64,000 nt of DNA from Diospyros lotus (lineage: Eukaryota; Streptophyta; Magnoliopsida; Ericales; Ebenaceae): positions 4,078,879 through 4,142,878 of the forward strand of contig NC_068351.1 in assembly GCF_014633365.1 (NCBI RefSeq), written 5' to 3'. Under the pieces are notes generated by a model. The model searched no databases. It worked only from the letters and a program-made list of their open reading frames with translations, and had not been told where the DNA came from. A program made the translations under genes and the position numbers. This document shows positions 60,431 through 64,000 of the stretch, in pieces. Each line of letters begins with the position of its first letter. Positions within the stretch are counted from its first letter, which is position 1.

Positions 60431-62340
60431 GCGTGCTTAATGACTGCACTCCCACCCTGCAATTAAAACACAAAACAAAACACAATAAAAATTTTATATT
60501 TTTTTTCTTTGTTTAGGTGAGAGGTTTATACTCGTCAGTGTACGAGTGCAGTTGTAGTCCAAATTTAAATTTATATTTTCTGAATGAGTCCAGGTCGTCT
60601 ACTGAGAGATTTATTTATGGCAAAATAAAAAGAATGTCACACAAGCACACACGCATTTGGATAAATTGGCAACAAGGTTTTTTATGGTTTTTTAAACAAC
60701 AGATACTAGGAAATAAATTTAAGGCAGTAATTGAAATAAATACTTTAAGTGAGAATATAAAATTGGATAGTACTTGAGTTAAGACAATTTCAGTGCCAAC
60801 CCGTTGATTCCCAAATTTTAGCATAAAAGATTAGCAACATTAATTTAATTTCAGATATGAGGGTTTGTTATTAAATGCAATTAGAGATGATGATAGTTCT
60901 AGGTTAAGCAATCCCCATACATGATATGCGAGATTCTAATTTAAGCAACCACCATAAATTCAATTGCAATTAATACACAAAACAACTAAAGTAATCATCT
61001 GGGTTTGGGTATGATAGCGTTTCCAGTTCTAGTAACTCTCATACATGGCATGAAAGCTCTAAGTTAGGCTTACGTTCCAATCCAAACCTAGTGATTTCTC
61101 AATAATTAAGATACACTCATACTGAAATTTAAATTAATGTTACTTATTTAAAGCGCAGCTTTCTTTGGGAATCATTGGCGTTAGACACTGTCCTTGCCTT
61201 AACCCAAGATTAGATTTAGCTACTCATTTCCATTTAAAAGTTAATTGACATGAATTTAAACGACGTAATTTAAATAACAGAATTTAAATGACAAGAAATT
61301 TTAAAGGCATAAACTAACCGGCCATTTAGGCGGTGAATAATTAAATAACAAGAATTAAAATGACAAGAAATTTAAAGGCACAAATTAACCGGCCATTTAG
61401 GCGGTGAATAATAAAGTAATAATAAATGACATAAGAATTTAAAAGAAGAAAGGAAGGAAGTAAGATCACAAGAGAGAATACTAAAGAAAAGGGGAAAGAA
61501 CAAGAACAATTCTCAAAGAGAGAATTATAAGGAAACAACTAAACTTTGATTCAAGAATAATAATCACACTTACAAATGCAATCAAGTGATCTATTTATAG
61601 GCCACAAGATGCAATACAAACCACACAATTTCAATTATTCAACTAGACATAATTATATCTAATGGGCACTCACACACTTAAAGTTAAATGGATTTTAGCT
61701 ATAATGCACACCTAATATTAAATGGATTTTAGCTAAAATACATACCTAATAAAGCATTCATAAAGTTAAATGGATTTTAGCTATAATATCCACCTAATAG
61801 TTAAATGGATTTTAGCTAAAAAACACACCTAATAAAGCTCTCACATAAAAAATAAAAATAGATTTCTATAAATTGGTTTTTAATCTTCATTAGGATTAAA
61901 AATAATCCTTGGACCTTCTCCAAATAATATCTTCCATGGGTTGCTCAAATTGGGCCTTAATTCTTCATGGGCTTGAATTCTTCATGGACTTTAATTTTTC
62001 ATGTGCTTGATTTCTTCATGGACTTGAATTCTTCATGGGCTTGAATTCTTCATGCCTAAAAAAAAAATAAAAATAATTTAATGTTATTAATAAATTATAT
62101 ATTATATATATATTACACATGGCACATATATATATATTATATTATATTATATATATATTACATGAATGCATATAATGATGTATATGTATTATATATAATT
62201 TTATATATTATTATTATTATTATTAAATTTTACTTTAAAATTTCATTTCATTAATTTTTCAATTTAAACTTGCATATAACCATAAAATATATATTAATAT
62301 CTAATTTAAACTATTTTTAAGATCAAAAGAAGGGTATAAT
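60431..62340 (-). repeat. LTR-like insertion in the Copia leader, minus orientation
   Basis: Read on the minus strand it has a TATA box (GGCCTATAAATAGATC, about 61587-61602) with tandem repeats upstream in U3: four copies of about 40 bp (TTAAATGGATTTTAGCTA, 61682-61822) and an array of about 18 bp (CTTGAATTCTTCATGGGC, 61958-62055). Downstream is a duplicated 73-bp unit (AACCGGCCATTTAGGCGGTG at 61316 and 61387). Leader-like sequence on both sides (60390-60435 and 62406-62455) is similar. Exact ends are not clear. Confidence 0.5.
62101..62230 (+). repeat. AT-only simple repeat
   Basis: Runs of ATATAT, TATTA and (TTA)n fill most of these 130 bp. Confidence 0.8.
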
Positions 62341-62776
62341 TATAACAAAAATTTTATAAAATTAACCACTAATCACTTAACCCCTGACCACTATTGCCCT
62401 CAACTTTCACTACTGTCGCTATCGCCTTCACCAGTCACATGCCGTCGTGTGCTCCACTGGTGGCCGCTGCTGCGCGCAGCTTTCGCAGTCGTTGTTGTCT
62501 CCTCCAATAACCACCATTCATATCCTCCACTTTTCTCACTAGATTCAATCATCGCTGCTCAATTTTGCAGCTAGCTCACCAAGATCCAACATTCGATAAC
62601 CAGATCTTGTTATGGCCGCTACCATTCTTAGATCTGACTTGCCCATAGTCATGTTTCGATCTCACAGTTTCAAATCTTGTTGTTTTCAGATCTGAACTGT
62701 CGCAACTATTTTCGCTTCATATCTGTGAAGTCTCCGTAACCCATTCAACTCCAAGCATCCATTTTTTCTAGCTTTC

Positions 62777-64000
62777 ATGGCAAAGAATGATGAAACTTCA
62801 AAGGCAACTATGTCCTCTTCCAACATGTATGATGATCTAAGCGACCCCTTTTATCTCCATCACTTTGACCAACCAGGTTTGGTTCTTGTGCCTCAGCAAT
62901 TGATACAAAACAACTATCCCCTTTGGAGCCATGCCATGCTTATGGCTCTCACCACCAAGAACAAGGATGGCTTTGTAGACAGATCCATCATGAGCTCTCA
63001 GCAACATTCATTGATGAACACAAGCAATGGACTCATTGCAATCTCTTCGTCAAGGGTTGGATCCCAAACACTATTTCACCTAACATTGCTCAAAGTGTGA
63101 TGTATAATAACAGTGCATCCAAGATCTGACTGTAATTGAAAGAACATTTCTTTCATGCGAATAGTGTGCATCTTTTTCAAGTTGACCAAGAGATTATACA
63201 TTCAAGGGGACATGAGCATTGGTGACTACTACACCAAATTAAAAGACTTGTGGGATGCACGTGATGCTTTCAACCCTTTTCCATCTACTGATGGCAACAA
63301 GGCAAAACAATTGCAGGAATACCAACAAACACAACGCTAGCCAATTTCTCATGAAACTCAACCCCATTTATATTGTAGCTAGAGGGAAAATATTACTCAT
63401 GTATCCCTTACCGCCTGTGAACAAGGTATTTTCCCTCATCATTCAAGATGAAAAACAACGAAATGTCTCTTCAAAGGTGATTGAGAAAACATTAGATACA
63501 GTTGCATTTGTTGTTAAAAATAAACCACCAAATTTCAACAGGAATTACTCACTAAGAAATCCACATCTCAAATGCAATCGCTGCAACCTTGTTGGGCATA
63601 CCATTGCAAATTGCTGCCAACACCTTAAGCGTGACCATTGTGGTTACAAAGGCCATACCATCGATATTTGTTGCAAGCTCAAGCGAGCAAATGCTCAAGG
63701 GGACAAGAAATGTCCCTTAAACAATTTTCCCAGAGCCTATCACATGGATTTTAAATATGACAAGACTGAAAAAACTCTTTCCTCCTATAACCTCACTGCT
63801 GAACAATATCATAATCTCCTTAAACTCATTGCTTGAACAAAATCTGTTAGTGTTGCTAATCAAGTATCAACAGTGAGTAACTTTTCATGTATACTTCTCT
63901 ACTCTCTCACATATGATAAGGGTATTCGATGGATCTTTGACACATGAGCCATTGACCATATGGTTTATTCCCTTCATTTTTTCACCAGTAGTATACCTAT
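62777..64000 (+). pseudogene. Copia gag-protease pseudogene
   Basis: The first frame (ATG at 62777) gives the gag start: DPFYLHHFDQPGLVLV, then NYPLWSHAMLMAL and KNKDGFVD. The family sequence then switches frame (EHKQWTHCN, NTISPNIAQSVMY near 63020-63120), switches again (GDMSIGDYYTKLKDLWD, 63209 onward), and again after EYQQ (PLPPVNKVFSLI, about 63406). At least three frameshifts and internal stops break it. A zinc knuckle CX2CX4HX4C is intact (63573-63614); a second has lost its first Cys. The protease start follows with an in-frame TGA. The element is inactive; no gag or pol product can be expected. Confidence 0.85.

Larger units (their letters stand above)
59791..64000 (+). mobile_element. 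Decayed Ty1/copia retrotransposon (3' end outside window)
   Basis: An LTR-like end with TATA (TTATATATAAATATAG, about 59888-59903) leads to a tRNA-Met primer-binding site, a GC-rich leader (59990-60430), then after an interruption more leader (62380-62770) and a broken gag (62777 onward). The last bases reach the protease motif, FDT-stop-AIDHM at about 63936-63960, where a functional element has a Gly in place of the stop. The integrase and reverse-transcriptase regions lie beyond the window. Confidence 0.8.

Noticed and set aside
63873..64000. Start of the Copia protease considered as a functional gene
   Set aside because: The catalytic DTG position reads DT-stop and the upstream gag has several frameshifts, so it is listed as a pseudogene.

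Overview
This window is nuclear DNA from a flowering plant, most likely a eudicot. The evidence is intron-rich genes for plastid proteins, GT-AG introns, AT-rich intergenic DNA and plant-typical transposons (a Cassandra TRIM, an Au-type SINE, Helitrons, Copia and RTE elements). I cannot name the species.

Gene island 1 (about 3.0-16.3 kb) holds three genes. A Cactin-type splicing factor (+, 3011-10231) lacks its N-terminal exons, which lie left of the window. Converging on it is a chloroplast-lumen FKBP immunophilin (-, 11192-14183, nine exons, 239 aa). Next to that, on the same strand, is a CHUP1-like coiled-coil membrane-anchor protein (-, 14902-16294, two exons). The stretch before the Cactin exons is filled with LTR debris and two RTE-type LINE tails.

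The repeat block (about 17-44.9 kb) has no host gene that I can support. It is a stack of nested insertions, and many can be dissected because the host sequence exists in several copies. The nested elements are: a complete Cassandra TRIM with 5S-rRNA-like sequence in both LTRs (22315-22952); three copies of a TTA-flanked MITE; another MITE (26174-29474) split by a 2.67-kb solo LTR; a 5.3-kb non-autonomous Helitron (30614-35926) carrying an AT-rich tandem array; a 962-bp hAT element with an 8-bp target duplication (36523-37484); a tandem array with Helitron-like 5' ends, split by a second solo LTR; and a SINE-like element just before the next gene.

Gene island 2 (45.2-53.2 kb) is a single gene, plastid threonine deaminase (OMR1). 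It has nine exons and encodes 607 aa. One intron appears to be of the rare GC-AG type.

The right end (53.3-64 kb) is repetitive again. A 374-bp fragment copied from OMR1 intron 1 and exon 2 lies at 58244-58617, about 5 kb past the gene's stop codon and wedged between repeats. The window ends in a decayed Ty1/copia element (primer-binding site at 59957, broken gag from 62777) that is interrupted by a minus-strand LTR-like block.

The host genes act in unrelated processes: RNA splicing, thylakoid-lumen folding, organelle or microtubule anchoring, and isoleucine synthesis. I saw no gene cluster or clearly novel biological system. The most unusual content is the nested transposon structure, the 5S-bearing TRIM and the OMR1 fragment.
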